Of a stretch of 64,000 nt of DNA, positions 1-8,607 are shown in pieces. This DNA comes from Massilia sp. Root418 (GTDB lineage Bacteria > Pseudomonadota > Gammaproteobacteria > Burkholderiales > Burkholderiaceae_D): assembly GCF_001425265.1 (NCBI RefSeq), contig NZ_LMEC01000020.1, positions 535,299 through 599,298 of the forward strand, in the 5' to 3' direction. The position numbers were made by a program, and so were the translations under genes. Within the stretch, counting starts at the first letter, position 1; the number at the start of each line of letters is the position of its first letter. The notes under the pieces are model-generated. The model saw only the letters and a list, made by a program, of their open reading frames with translations. It did not search any database and was not told where the DNA came from.

Positions 1-660
1 AGCATCTGCACCGGCGCCTTCATCCTCGGCGAGGCGGGCGTGTTCGACGGGCGCTCCGTCACCACGCACTGGGGCTTCGCCGAGGCGCTGGCGCGCCGCT
101 TCCCGGCCGCCAACGTGGTGCCGGACAAGATCTTCATCCGCGACGGCCATATCTGGAGTTCGGCCGGCATGACCGCCTGCATCGACCTGGTGCTGGGCAT
201 GGTGGAAGCGGACCTCGGCCACGATGTCACCAAGAAGATCTGCCAGACCATGGTGCTCTACCACCGCCGCTCGGGAGGCCAGAGCCAGTTTTCGCTGCTG
301 GCCGAACTCGACCCCAAGCAGGAGCGCATCCGCCGCGTGCTGACCTTCATCAAGGACAATCTGCGCGAGCCGCTCAGCGTCCAGCAACTGGCGGACCTGG
401 TCAACTGGAGTCCGCGCCATTTCAGCCGCGCCTTCCAGACCGAGACCGGCATGTCGCCCGCCAAGGCGATTGAAAAGCTGCGCGTGGAGGCGGCGCGCGC
501 GCTGATCGAAAGCGGCCATGCGTCCGCTACGCGCATCGCCGCCCAGACCGGTTTTGGCGACGACGAACGCATGCGCCGCGCCTTCCTTCGGGTGCTGGGC
601 GAACCGCCGCAAAAATTCATGCGCCATTCCCGCTCGCCGAACATCTCCCTGAGCATCTAG
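1..660 (+). CDS. GlxA-type AraC family transcriptional regulator, 5' end missing
   Basis: The reading frame is open from base 1, so the start lies outside the window and only the last 219 residues are seen. The fragment opens with SICTGAFILGEAG, the cysteine elbow of the DJ-1/PfpI amidase-like sensor domain, followed by the THWG motif of this family. From about residue 110 to the end there is an AraC-type double helix-turn-helix (PLSVQQLADLVNWSPRHFSR, then RIAAQTGFGD). Such proteins are cytoplasmic DNA-binding regulators; the ligand cannot be told. It lies just upstream of the molybdenum hydroxylase operon on the same strand and could regulate it, which is inference. A second full-length member is at 7528-8538. 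Confidence 0.9.
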   Translation, partial: SICTGAFILGEAGVFDGRSVTTHWGFAEALARRFPAANVVPDKIFIRDGHIWSSAGMTACIDLVLGMVEADLGHDVTKKICQTMVLYHRRSGGQSQFSLLAELDPKQERIRRVLTFIKDNLREPLSVQQLADLVNWSPRHFSRAFQTETGMSPAKAIEKLRVEAARALIESGHASATRIAAQTGFGDDERMRRAFLRVLGEPPQKFMRHSRSPNISLSI

Positions 661-758
661 AACGGCGGCCCGGCAATGGCCGTTTTTGCCGGTTTCTCGT
701 CCCTTCGATGCTGCAAGCGCTTCGTATAATCCTTGCAATCTTACTGCAAGGAGCACGC

Positions 759-2918
759 ATGACCGATCGTCGATTTTTCCTCAAAGCGATGGCGGCCGGG
801 GGAGGCCTGCTGCTGCAGATCGCCCTGCCCGGCGCCCGCGCGCGCGACAGTGCCGCCCAAGGGGCCGAAAGCGGCGCCGATAGCGGGGCCTGGCAAGCCA
901 ACGCCATGCTGCGCATCGGCGGCGACGGCAAGGTCACAATGACCATGCCCTACGTGGAAATGGGCCAGGGCACCTACACCTCGATCCCGATGCTGATCGC
1001 CGAGGAGCTGGAGCTTGACCTGAAAGACGTGGTGCTGGAGCACGCCCCCGCCGACGACAAGCGCTACATCAATCCTGCGCTGGGCTTCCAGGTCACTGGC
1101 GGCTCCACCACCATCCGCGCCGCCTGGCTTCCGATGCGCCAGGCCGGCGCCGCCGCCCGCATGCTGCTGGTAAAGGCCGCGGCCGCAGCCTGGCAGGTCG
1201 ATCCATTGGCCTGCCGTGCGCAGCAAGGCGCCGTGGTGCACACCGCCACCGGCCGCAAGCTGCGCTACGGCGAGCTGGCCGGCGCTGCCGCCGCCCTGCC
1301 GCTGCCGGCCCCGGAATCCATCGTGCTGAAGCAGCCCAAGGATTTCCGCCTGATCGGCAAGGCCGCGCGCCGGCTGGACACGCAGGGCAAGCTGAATGGC
1401 TCGGCCCAATACGGCATCGACGTGCAACTGCCCGGCATGAAGGTGGCGGCGCTGGCCATCAGCCCTGCCTACGGCGGCCGCCTGACGGGGCTGGACCAAG
1501 CGGCCGCGCTCAAGGTGCCCGGCGTGCGCCAGGTGGTGCGCCTGGACGACTGCGCCGCCGTGGTGGCGGATAACTACGGCGCGGCGCAGAAAGGCCTGTC
1601 GCTGCTGGCCTTGCGCTGGGACGACGGCCCCAACGCCCAGCTTTCCACTTCCGACATCGTGGCCGACATGGCGCAGGCGGCGAAGCAGGCTGCGGCCAAG
1701 GTACGCAGCGCCGGCGAGCCGGAACAGGCCCTGGCCTCGGCCAGCCGCGTGCTGGAGGCCACCTACGAGCTGCCCTTCCTGGCCCATGCGGCGATGGAGC
1801 CGATGAACTGCACCGTGCACGTGCAGCCGGACCGCTGCGAGGTCTGGACCGGCACCCAGGTGCTCACCCGCGCCCGCGCCGTTGCCGCCAAGGTCACCGG
1901 CCTGCCGGAAGAGAAAGTCACCGTGCACAACTTCCTGCTGGGCGGCGCCTTCGGCCGCCGGCTGGAAATCGACGGTGTGGAGCGCGCGGTGCGCATTGCG
2001 CGCGAGGTGAAGCATCCGGTGAAAGTGATCTGGAGCCGCGAGGAAGACATCCAGCACGATATGTTCCGCCCCTATTTCTACGACCGCGTGCGCGCCGGCG
2101 TTGACGAACAGGGCATGCCGGTGGCGTGGTTCCATCACCTGACCGGTTCGTCGGTGCTGGGCCGTTTCCTGCCGCCGGCCTTCAATAACGGCTTCGATTC
2201 CGAAACCGTGGACGGCGCCGAAGCGCCGCCCTATGCTTTCAAGGCGATCCGCGTGGACTATACCCGCCACGAGCCGCCGCAGATCCCGACTGCCTTCTGG
2301 CGCGGCGTGGGACCGACCCACAACGTGTTCGTGGTGGAGAGCTTCATCGACGAACTGGCGGCCGCCGCCCAGGCCGACCCGCTGGCCTACCGCCTGGCCC
2401 TGCTCAAGGAAAACCCACGCGCCGAAGCGGTCCTGAAACTGGCCGCGCAGAAGGCCGGCTGGCAGGGGCCGCGCGACGGCAGCACCGGCCGTGGCCTGTC
2501 CGTGCAATTCGCCTTCGGCACCTATATGGCCATGGTGGTGGACGCGCGGGTGGAAGACGGCGAAGTGCAGGTGCGCCGTGTGGTGTGCGCGCTGGACTGC
2601 GGCGTGGTGGTCAATCCGGACACGGTGCGCGCCCAGGTCGAGGGCGCCGTGGTATTCGGCATCTCCGGCGCACTGTGGGGCGACATCACGTTCAAGAACG
2701 GCCGCGTCGAGCAGAGCAACTTCCACGACTACCGCGTGCTGCGCATGCATGAGACACCGGTGATCGAGACCCACATCGTCGCCAGTAACGAAGCGCCGGG
2801 CGGCATGGGCGAGCCGGGCACCTCGGGACTGATGCCGGCGCTGTCCAACGCCATTTTCGCCGCCACCGGCAAACGCATACGCAAGCTGCCGATTGCCTCG
2901 GCCTTGCAAGCAACCTGA
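759..2918 (+). CDS. Molybdopterin-binding (large) subunit of a periplasmic aldehyde/isoquinoline-type oxidoreductase
   Basis: 719-residue molybdenum hydroxylase large subunit of the xanthine oxidase family, resembling IorB. The chosen ATG is preceded by AAGGAG at 748-753 and opens a Tat signal (twin Arg in [13 protein letters not shown], then a hydrophobic stretch), so the enzyme is probably folded with cofactor and exported. An upstream ATG at 708 is in frame but would bury the Tat signal. Seen motifs: GGAFGRR (molybdopterin binding), [12 protein letters not shown], and GMGEPGTSG near the C-terminus carrying the expected catalytic Glu. It forms an operon with the 2Fe-2S subunit (11 bp downstream) and a cytochrome c. 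Electrons should pass Mo to FeS to heme. The substrate is unknown; aldehydes or N-heterocycles are the family range. Confidence 0.9.
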   Translation: MTDRRFFLKAMAAGGGLLLQIALPGARARDSAAQGAESGADSGAWQANAMLRIGGDGKVTMTMPYVEMGQGTYTSIPMLIAEELELDLKDVVLEHAPADDKRYINPALGFQVTGGSTTIRAAWLPMRQAGAAARMLLVKAAAAAWQVDPLACRAQQGAVVHTATGRKLRYGELAGAAAALPLPAPESIVLKQPKDFRLIGKAARRLDTQGKLNGSAQYGIDVQLPGMKVAALAISPAYGGRLTGLDQAAALKVPGVRQVVRLDDCAAVVADNYGAAQKGLSLLALRWDDGPNAQLSTSDIVADMAQAAKQAAAKVRSAGEPEQALASASRVLEATYELPFLAHAAMEPMNCTVHVQPDRCEVWTGTQVLTRARAVAAKVTGLPEEKVTVHNFLLGGAFGRRLEIDGVERAVRIAREVKHPVKVIWSREEDIQHDMFRPYFYDRVRAGVDEQGMPVAWFHHLTGSSVLGRFLPPAFNNGFDSETVDGAEAPPYAFKAIRVDYTRHEPPQIPTAFWRGVGPTHNVFVVESFIDELAAAAQADPLAYRLALLKENPRAEAVLKLAAQKAGWQGPRDGSTGRGLSVQFAFGTYMAMVVDARVEDGEVQVRRVVCALDCGVVVNPDTVRAQVEGAVVFGISGALWGDITFKNGRVEQSNFHDYRVLRMHETPVIETHIVASNEAPGGMGEPGTSGLMPALSNAIFAATGKRIRKLPIASALQAT

Positions 2919-2929
2919 CAGGAGCAGAC

Positions 2930-3385
2930 ATGATTTCTTTGAACATCAACGGCAAGTCCACCAAAGTCGAGGCCGAGCCGGACACACCGCTGCTGTGGGT
3001 GCTACGCGACGAGCTCCACATGTCGGGCACCAAGTTCGGCTGCGGGATGGCGCTGTGCGGCGCCTGCACCGTGCATATCGACGGCCAGCCCACGCGTGCC
3101 TGCGTAATGCCGGCGTCCGCCGCCGTGGCCAAGAAGATCACCACCATCGAGGCGATCGGCGCCACGCCGGTGGGCAAGCGGGTACAGCAGGCCTGGGCCG
3201 AGATCGACGTGCCGCAGTGCGGCTACTGCCAGTCCGGCCAGATCATGGCAGCCACCGCACTGCTGCGCGCCATCCCCAAGCCCACCGACAAGGATATCGA
3301 CCAGGCCATGTCCGGCAACATCTGCCGCTGCGGCACCTATCCGCGCATCCGCGCGGCCATCCACAAAGCGGCGGGGCAGGCATGA
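2930..3385 (+). CDS. (2Fe-2S)-binding small subunit of the molybdenum hydroxylase
   Basis: 151 residues. The N-terminal plant-type ferredoxin domain has the cysteines of [15 protein letters not shown] plus a later Cys at RACVMP. The C-terminal helical domain has CGYCQSGQI and [10 protein letters not shown]. Together these are the two 2Fe-2S clusters typical of this subunit. There is no signal peptide, as expected if it is carried across the membrane with the Tat-bearing large subunit. An AGGAG sequence precedes the ATG. The stop overlaps the next gene's ATG (ATGA), indicating translational coupling. It relays electrons from the molybdenum centre to the cytochrome encoded next. Confidence 0.93.
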   Translation: MISLNINGKSTKVEAEPDTPLLWVLRDELHMSGTKFGCGMALCGACTVHIDGQPTRACVMPASAAVAKKITTIEAIGATPVGKRVQQAWAEIDVPQCGYCQSGQIMAATALLRAIPKPTDKDIDQAMSGNICRCGTYPRIRAAIHKAAGQA

Positions 3386-3993
3386 TGCGCCGGCTGCAGA
3401 AGGGACGCCACGGGCTTGCCGGTCTTGCCAGGCTTGGCACGCGGGCCGCCATAGCTTCGATGGCAGCAATGGCGGCGATGGCGGCGGCTGCGGCGATGGC
3501 CCCGCCCGCCCACGCCGCGCCGGAGAAAGGCGCGCTATTCGACCCGGTGGCCAGCGTGGTGATGACGCCGCGCTGCGTGAACTGCCACCAGGCCGAGGCG
3601 CCGCGCCAGAAGGACTTCGCCGTGCTGCATGCGCAGCAGGTGGTGCGCGGCAAGAACGGCCACGGCTCGGCGGTGCTGCAGTGCGCCGCCTGCCACCAGG
3701 GCACCAACACCGCCGGAGGCAAGGTGCCGGGTGCGCCGAACTGGCACCTGGCGCCGCTCAGCATGCGCTGGCAGGGCCTGGACAAGAAAGGCGTGTGCCG
3801 GCAGATGCGCGATCCGGCCCGCAACGGCAACCGCAAGACTGGCGAGCAGGTCATCGAACATATGAAGACCGACCCGCTGGTGCTATGGGCTTGGCAGCCC
3901 GGCGCCAGCCGCACCCTGCCGCCCATGTCGCACGAAGCATTCGTGCGCGCGCTGGAACAGTGGGCCGCCGCCGGCATGCCCTGCCCTGACTGA
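3382..3993 (+). CDS. Diheme c-type cytochrome of the molybdenum hydroxylase operon
   Basis: 203 residues, starting at the ATG that overlaps the preceding stop (a second ATG follows directly at 3385). An Ala/Met-rich N-terminus ending [13 protein letters not shown] looks like a Sec signal peptide. The mature part has two heme-binding motifs, CVNCH and CAACH, and so carries two covalently bound hemes in the periplasm. It is likely the terminal electron acceptor of the preceding Mo/FeS subunits, delivering electrons to the respiratory chain. Separate cytochrome subunits of this kind accompany IorAB-type enzymes in many proteobacteria. The N-terminal [15 protein letters not shown] run is low-complexity and could vary in length between strains. 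Confidence 0.85.
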   Translation: MMRRLQKGRHGLAGLARLGTRAAIASMAAMAAMAAAAAMAPPAHAAPEKGALFDPVASVVMTPRCVNCHQAEAPRQKDFAVLHAQQVVRGKNGHGSAVLQCAACHQGTNTAGGKVPGAPNWHLAPLSMRWQGLDKKGVCRQMRDPARNGNRKTGEQVIEHMKTDPLVLWAWQPGASRTLPPMSHEAFVRALEQWAAAGMPCPD

Positions 3994-4021
3994 ACGACTT
4001 TCCGACCAAGAGGAACGCCCC

Positions 4022-4879
4022 ATGCACGCCCCTACCCAAGCCATCCACGCCCCGAACCAGTACGTGGAAGTCAACAAGCGCACGCTGGCCTACCGCTCCA
4101 TCGGCACCGGCCTGCCGATCCTCCTGTGCTGCCGTTTTCGCGGCAATATGGACTCCTGGGATCCCGAATTCCTGGACAGCCTGGCCGGCCAGGGATTCCG
4201 CGTCATCACCTTCGACTATAGCGGCCTGGGTCTGTCCGGCGGCACGCCGACCTACAATCCGCTGCAGATGGCGGCCGATCCGCTCGACCTGGCTGCCGCG
4301 CTCGGCCTGGACAAGGCGGTGATCGCCGGCTGGTCGCTGGGCGGCATCGTGGCCCAGGTGGTCCTTGCCGGCCGCCCGGCATGGCTGACGCATGCGGTGC
4401 TGATCGCCACCACGCCGCCCGGCCCGCTGGTAAAAATGGCCGAGCAGCTGTTCTACGATATCGCGCGCAAGCCGGACAACACGCTGGAAGACGAGACGGC
4501 GCTGTTCTTCGAGCCCGCGTCCGCGCGCAGCCGCGAGGCGGCCAGCCGGTCCGCCGCCCGGATTGCCGCGCGCGATGCGCAACGCAGCGTGCCCGTGCCG
4601 GCCGCCTGGGCGGCCGCCAACATCGGCGACAAGCCCAGCCCAGAGCCCTTCCCCTCCCCGCAAGTGCTGGCAGCGCTGAAGGCCACCAGCATCCCGTTGC
4701 TGCATATCGGCGGCGATCACGACATCATTTTCCCGGTGGAGAACTGGTATGCGCTCAACGGCCAGCTGCCGACGCTCGAGCTGCTCACCTACCCCAGCGC
4801 CGGACACGGGCCGCAGCACCAGTATCCCAAGGCAGCCGCCGAGTACATCGGCAGCTTCGTGCGCCATAGCGGCGCATAG
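4022..4879 (+). CDS. Alpha/beta-fold hydrolase
   Basis: 285 residues with the alpha/beta-hydrolase layout. The nucleophile elbow is GWSLGG (Ser about residue 105), the acid is probably Asp in GGDHDIIFP, and the base is His in SAGHGPQHQ. The oxyanion region reads CCRFRGNMDSWDP. There is no signal peptide, so it is cytoplasmic. AGAGGAA lies about 7 bp upstream of the ATG. It starts 28 bp after the cytochrome gene and may belong to the same transcript. The substrate cannot be deduced. A perfect GC-rich hairpin follows at 4895-4916. Confidence 0.8.
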   Translation: MHAPTQAIHAPNQYVEVNKRTLAYRSIGTGLPILLCCRFRGNMDSWDPEFLDSLAGQGFRVITFDYSGLGLSGGTPTYNPLQMAADPLDLAAALGLDKAVIAGWSLGGIVAQVVLAGRPAWLTHAVLIATTPPGPLVKMAEQLFYDIARKPDNTLEDETALFFEPASARSREAASRSAARIAARDAQRSVPVPAAWAAANIGDKPSPEPFPSPQVLAALKATSIPLLHIGGDHDIIFPVENWYALNGQLPTLELLTYPSAGHGPQHQYPKAAAEYIGSFVRHSGA

Positions 4880-4894
4880 CCGCTGCAAAGCACG

Positions 4895-4916
4895 CGCCGC
4901 CTTGCCGCAGGCGGCG
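4895..4916 (+). terminator. Stem-loop after the hydrolase gene
   Basis: Perfect 8-bp stem CGCCGCCT / AGGCGGCG with a 6-nt loop, 16 bp after the stop of the hydrolase. There is no T tract after it, so intrinsic termination is uncertain. A TAGAAT hexamer immediately follows (4917-4922) and could be the -10 element for the next gene. Confidence 0.4.
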
Positions 4917-4963
4917 TAGAATCGCCCCGTCACCAGACATCAACCTGATTTCGGGAGCGCACC

Positions 4964-5302
4964 ATGAGGAAATGGTTCTTGCTGGCCGCCTTCGCGGCCA
5001 CTTCCGCCCTGGCCCACCACGGCTGGAGCGAATACGACGCGCAGCGGCCGCTGACGCTGAACGGCACCATCGAGGAAGCAGGCTACGCGCATCCGCACGG
5101 CTTCGTGCGGCTCAAAACTGATACCCAGAGCTGGACCGTGGTGCTGGCGCCGCCGTCGCGCATGGAAAGCCGGGGTCTGGCCAGGGACGCGCTGGCGCCC
5201 GGCGCCCAGGCCAGCGTGATGGGTTATCCGCACCGCAGCAAGGGCGACGAACTGCGCGCCGAACGCATCACCCTGGCAGGCAAGACCACGGAGCTGCGCT
5301 GA
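4964..5302 (+). CDS. DUF6152 family exported protein
   Basis: 112 residues. An N-terminal signal peptide (KWFLLAAFAATSALA) is followed directly by HHGWSEYD, the hallmark start of mature DUF6152 proteins. The rest is a small beta-rich domain with a conserved AHPHGFVRL region. Function is unknown; periplasmic location is inferred. GGGAG precedes the ATG. The stop overlaps the next start by one base (TGATG), so it is coupled with the DUF6644 membrane protein, a pairing I recognise from related genomes. Confidence 0.8.
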   Translation: MRKWFLLAAFAATSALAHHGWSEYDAQRPLTLNGTIEEAGYAHPHGFVRLKTDTQSWTVVLAPPSRMESRGLARDALAPGAQASVMGYPHRSKGDELRAERITLAGKTTELR

Positions 5303-5790
5303 TGCCGCTGGTGGCCGGCGCCGCCGCATGGCTGGCGTCGACGCCGCTCTCGCAGGCGATGCGCGAGAGCCAATGGCTGTTTCCCGTCGTGGAAACCGTG
5401 CACATCGCCGGCTTTGCCGTGCTGGTGGGGGCAGTCGCGCTGTTCGACCTGCGCGTGCTGGGCTGTGCGCGCACCCTGCCGGTGCGCGCGCTGGGCCGGC
5501 ACCTGCTGCGCTGGGCGCTGGCCAGCCTGCTGCTGGTGGTGCCGGCCGGCCTGCTGCTGTTCGCCTCCCAGCCGCTGGAATACCTGGCCAACCCCGTCTT
5601 CAAGCTCAAGCTGGCACTGCTTGCCACGGCCGGCCTGAACGCGGCCGCCTTCCACGGCGGCGTTTACCGCAGCGTCGCCGCCTGGGACGCCGGGAACCCT
5701 GCCCCGCCGCTGGCGCGGCTGCAGGCAGCGCTGTCGCTGCTGCTGTGGATAGCGGTAATCACCTGCGGCCGCATGCTGGCATACGTGTGA
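5302..5790 (+). CDS. DUF6644 family membrane protein
   Basis: 162 residues and strongly hydrophobic, with about four predicted membrane helices (around residues 30-52, 70-92, 100-118 and 140-160). WLFPVVETVHIAGFAVLVG near the N-terminus is typical of DUF6644. The conserved His after VETV might bind heme or metal, but this is speculation. Translation is coupled to the DUF6152 gene through TGATG. Function unknown. Confidence 0.75.
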   Translation: MPLVAGAAAWLASTPLSQAMRESQWLFPVVETVHIAGFAVLVGAVALFDLRVLGCARTLPVRALGRHLLRWALASLLLVVPAGLLLFASQPLEYLANPVFKLKLALLATAGLNAAAFHGGVYRSVAAWDAGNPAPPLARLQAALSLLLWIAVITCGRMLAYV

Positions 5791-5823
5791 TGCTACTGTA
5801 GTCGGCCAAACGGCGGCAATGTA

Positions 5824-6801
5824 CTAATATGGTGGATTCGCCGCGTTGTTGGGAACAGACGCGAGCAATGGACGTAGTCTCGGCCCGAACACTTCCTTAA
5901 GTTTAAGGAGGCGATTAACCGCCCAGCTTCGTACAGCGTCTCCGTTGGACTGTGTGTCTTCTATCTTAGTGTTGGCTCTTACCATCCCGATTCGGGAAGC
6001 CCGGCGTTCGGGCAACGGCTCCCAGACTGCGGGCTCGCCCAACTGATCTTCGATCTGCGTGCGCACCTCGTTCAAAGCACCAAATATAGCCTTGTTCCGT
6101 GACGCGTCACCTACATCAATGTATACCTCGGCCCTCAATTCCCCTTTGGCGGTAAATGAAAGACCATAAGTAATGCCCGTGACGCCGCTGCTAAACGCAT
6201 ACCAGGATTGTGGCTGCGCGACTCGCGCATTAGTAAAGTGATGCCGCTCCCGCAGTTCATCCATTAACGGCTGAAAGAAAGATCGGTACGAATTCATCCG
6301 GTCAGACACCTCGGGCCGCGCAGCCGCGTTTTTTGCCCAGGCGTTGGGAGAGGCAGCAAGGCGAAATACGACCGCAGGCGCAGATGTACCAATCCGCACA
6401 AGCTCAAGCGCGATAACAAAGAAATCGACCGCCTCGCGAGTATGCCGATTGAGAAAATCGATAGCCTCTCGATGCTCATCTCGAACGCTGGTGGCGATCC
6501 AAACAATTACCGCCGCATCCAACCCGGCAGCATAGGTCACCAGCTGTCCTAGATGAGTATGGTCTGTTGACTCCAACTGATTTTCAATGATAACGCGCCG
6601 CCCGCTATTGGTTTCCTTAGCTTCGATATCACAAGCGTAGTTGCCGACCGGTGCTTCCATCTGCACCAATTCTAAATCGAGTCCCAGCGCTTCTCCCAGC
6701 AGCCCAAGATTTTGGGCGAGCCAAGGTGTAAAGTCCCGCGGTTCAGATTGCCATACGGTGCGGGCGTCAACGTGCTCAAGCCTGCCAAGTGAAATTGTCA
6801 T
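5824..6801 (-). CDS. DUF4268 protein with PD-(D/E)XK nuclease-like N-terminal domain
   Basis: 325 residues. The N-terminal half has ACDIEAKE followed about 12 residues later by RRVIIENQLE and a TYAAGLDAAVIVWIA strand, the D...ExQ pattern of the PD-(D/E)XK nuclease fold. The C-terminal part (about 180-315) matches the DUF4268 architecture (SYRSFFQPLMDEL, QSWYAFSSG, AEVYIDVG). Such proteins occur alone or near restriction and phage-defence genes; no methyltransferase or helicase is adjacent here. Base composition is visibly lower (about half G+C, with A/T-rich codons) than both neighbours, which suggests horizontal acquisition. It stands alone on the minus strand with unrelated flanks. It could act in DNA defence, but no activity can be claimed. 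Confidence 0.8.
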   Translation of the reverse strand: MTISLGRLEHVDARTVWQSEPRDFTPWLAQNLGLLGEALGLDLELVQMEAPVGNYACDIEAKETNSGRRVIIENQLESTDHTHLGQLVTYAAGLDAAVIVWIATSVRDEHREAIDFLNRHTREAVDFFVIALELVRIGTSAPAVVFRLAASPNAWAKNAAARPEVSDRMNSYRSFFQPLMDELRERHHFTNARVAQPQSWYAFSSGVTGITYGLSFTAKGELRAEVYIDVGDASRNKAIFGALNEVRTQIEDQLGEPAVWEPLPERRASRIGMVRANTKIEDTQSNGDAVRSWAVNRLLKLKEVFGPRLRPLLASVPNNAANPPY

Positions 6802-6991
6802 CTAGTGCCTCAAAGCGGGTGGAGGCGCAGCGACAACCCCCTTTATGGCACGCTGCGCGGTGGCGGATGAGCATATACCAAACGGCAAAGCGAGTGCAAG
6901 TAATCACACCCCACGGACGACGGCACCGGCAAAATATCCCAGCGGGCTTGCCCCATGGCTGCCAAGTCCCACCGAGAGGCTGCGCCCCGCG

Positions 6992-7396
6992 CTAGTTCAC
7001 CGGTATCAGCACCGGCTTGTCCTTCTCTTTTAGCAGGAAGACGACGAACTTGGCGGGCTTGGTCTTGCTGGCGTTGCGGCCGACGGTGTGCAGGTCGGCG
7101 GGGCCTTCGTAGAAGGTGTCGCCCGGTTTCAGGGTGACTTCCTTGCCGCCCTTGACGCCCATGACGATGGAGCCTTCCAGCACGTACACGATGCCGTGGG
7201 CGTCGTGGCGGTGCACCGGGTCTTCGCCGCCGGGGGCGTATTCGACGGAGATCATCAGCAGCTCCTTGCCGGGTGACTCGGGCACGTCCTTGTTGATCAG
7301 GGGTTTGACGGAGACGCCGCCGGGGGCTGCCTGCGCCAGTGTGGTGGCCAGGCCGACGGCCATGGCCAGGCCCAGGCCGATTTTCTTGAAGTGCAT
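6992..7396 (-). CDS. Small exported cupin protein
   Basis: 134 residues. An N-terminal signal peptide (KKIGLGLAMAVGLATTLAQA) is followed by a single cupin barrel with metal-site residues HRHDAHGIVYVLEG and the second motif LKPGDTFYEGPADLHTV. AGGAG lies about 6 bp before the ATG. It is separated by 131 bp from the GlxA-type regulator upstream on the same strand, and that gap holds its own conserved promoter (7437-7505), shared with three other genes in the neighbourhood. A periplasmic metal-binding protein is likely; the ligand is unknown. Confidence 0.85.
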   Translation of the reverse strand: MHFKKIGLGLAMAVGLATTLAQAAPGGVSVKPLINKDVPESPGKELLMISVEYAPGGEDPVHRHDAHGIVYVLEGSIVMGVKGGKEVTLKPGDTFYEGPADLHTVGRNASKTKPAKFVVFLLKEKDKPVLIPVN

Positions 7397-7436
7397 CGTG
7401 ATTCTCCTGTGGGGTTTTGTGTGGTGCGACAAAACC

Positions 7437-7505
7437 ATTCTAGGAGTGCGTGGCGGCCGGCGGTAGCCACGTGGCAGGCTGCACGCTGGTGAGCGTCCGG
7501 CACCA
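7437..7505 (-). promoter_or_regulatory. Conserved promoter with LysR-type dyad, copy 1 (cupin)
   Basis: Read on the minus strand: dyad TGGTGC-N7-TCACCA (7487-7505), 20-bp gap, CTACCG (7461-7466), 18-bp spacer, TAGAAT (7437-7442). The element points at the cupin gene at 7396. The same order and exact spacings recur at 9623-9691, 12215-12283 and 12305-12373. The dyad contains T-N11-A, and its centre would fall near -65 if TAGAAT is the -10 element, as for LysR-type activators. This copy has one mismatch in the downstream half-site. Confidence 0.75.
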
Positions 7506-7527
7506 ATCATGCCGATCGGCCTGGCGC

Positions 7528-8538
7528 TCAGGCGGCGCGGAAGCGCTCCCGGTAGGCGCTGGGCGATTCGGACAGGTTGCGCTGGAAGCATTGCCGCATG
7601 CGCCCCTCGTCGCCGAAGCCGCAGTCGCGCGCGATCTGGTCGATATGGCGGCCGGAGTCCTCCAGCATGCGGCGCGCCGCCTCCAGCCGGAACAGCTCCA
7701 CCGCCTTGGCCGGCGTGCGGCCGGTAGTGTCCTTGTAGACGCGCGAGAAGTTGCGGGGGCTCATCAGCACGCGGCGCGCCAGCGCTTCCACCGTCAAGTC
7801 TTCGCCGCCCAGGTTGTTGGCGATCCACAGGTGCAGCTGTTCGAACTTGTCGCCGTCGCGCAGCTGCGACTCCAGCAAGGCGCTGAACTGCGCATGCCCG
7901 CCCGGACGCTTGACAAACACCACCAGTTCGCGCGCCACCTCCAGCGCCAGCTCGCGCCCGCAGTCCGCTTCCACCAGGGCCAGCGCCAGGTCGATGCCGG
8001 CAGTGACGCCGGCCGACGTCCAGGTGCCGCCCTGGTGCACGAAGATGGCCTCGCGGTCGATCTCCACCGTGGGATGCAGCTCCTTCAGGCGGTCGCTCAA
8101 GCCCCAGTGGGTGGCGGCGCGCTTCCCATCCAGCAAACCGGCCTGCGCCAGCACAAATGCGCCGCTGCACACGGAGGTGGTACGACGCACCGAGGCGGAG
8201 GCCTTGCGCAGCCAGTCCACCAGCGGCTGCGCGTGCACCAGCACTTGCTCGATATTGGGCGCGCCCGGCACCACGATGGTATCCACGTCGGCAGGATCGA
8301 AACCGGCCAGCGCCTCGGTGTGCATGGGCACGCCCTCCAGCGTGGGTACCAGCCCGCCTTCCAGGCTGACCGTGTGGCGCGCGTAGCCCGGCTTGCCGCG
8401 CAGCTGCATGTGACGGTCCGCGCACCAGAACACGGTTTGCGGGCCGGCCATGTCCAGCATGCACATGCCGGGGAAGGCCACGAACAGCACCAGCGGCCGG
8501 CGCGGCGCGCTTGGCAGAAAATCGCGGTTGGTTGGCAT
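7528..8538 (-). CDS. GlxA-type AraC family transcriptional regulator
   Basis: 336 residues. The N-terminal DJ-1/PfpI domain (about 15-195) has the cysteine elbow SVCSGAFVLAQAG and ATHWG. The C-terminal AraC domain (about 235-330) has LTVEALARRVLMSPRNFSR and QIARDCGFGD. It is a cytoplasmic transcription factor; whether the amidase-like domain binds a ligand is unknown. GGAG lies about 10 bp before the ATG. It is divergent from the LysR gene, with 69 bp between the two starts. The cupin gene downstream has its own promoter. It resembles the truncated regulator at the window start. Confidence 0.93.
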   Translation of the reverse strand: MPTNRDFLPSAPRRPLVLFVAFPGMCMLDMAGPQTVFWCADRHMQLRGKPGYARHTVSLEGGLVPTLEGVPMHTEALAGFDPADVDTIVVPGAPNIEQVLVHAQPLVDWLRKASASVRRTTSVCSGAFVLAQAGLLDGKRAATHWGLSDRLKELHPTVEIDREAIFVHQGGTWTSAGVTAGIDLALALVEADCGRELALEVARELVVFVKRPGGHAQFSALLESQLRDGDKFEQLHLWIANNLGGEDLTVEALARRVLMSPRNFSRVYKDTTGRTPAKAVELFRLEAARRMLEDSGRHIDQIARDCGFGDEGRMRQCFQRNLSESPSAYRERFRAA

Positions 8539-8607
8539 TTACTAGCTACTCCTGCAGGTTTAGTCTACTTCCAGTCAACATTGTCTCAGAAGAACGCCTC
8601 CTCGCCC

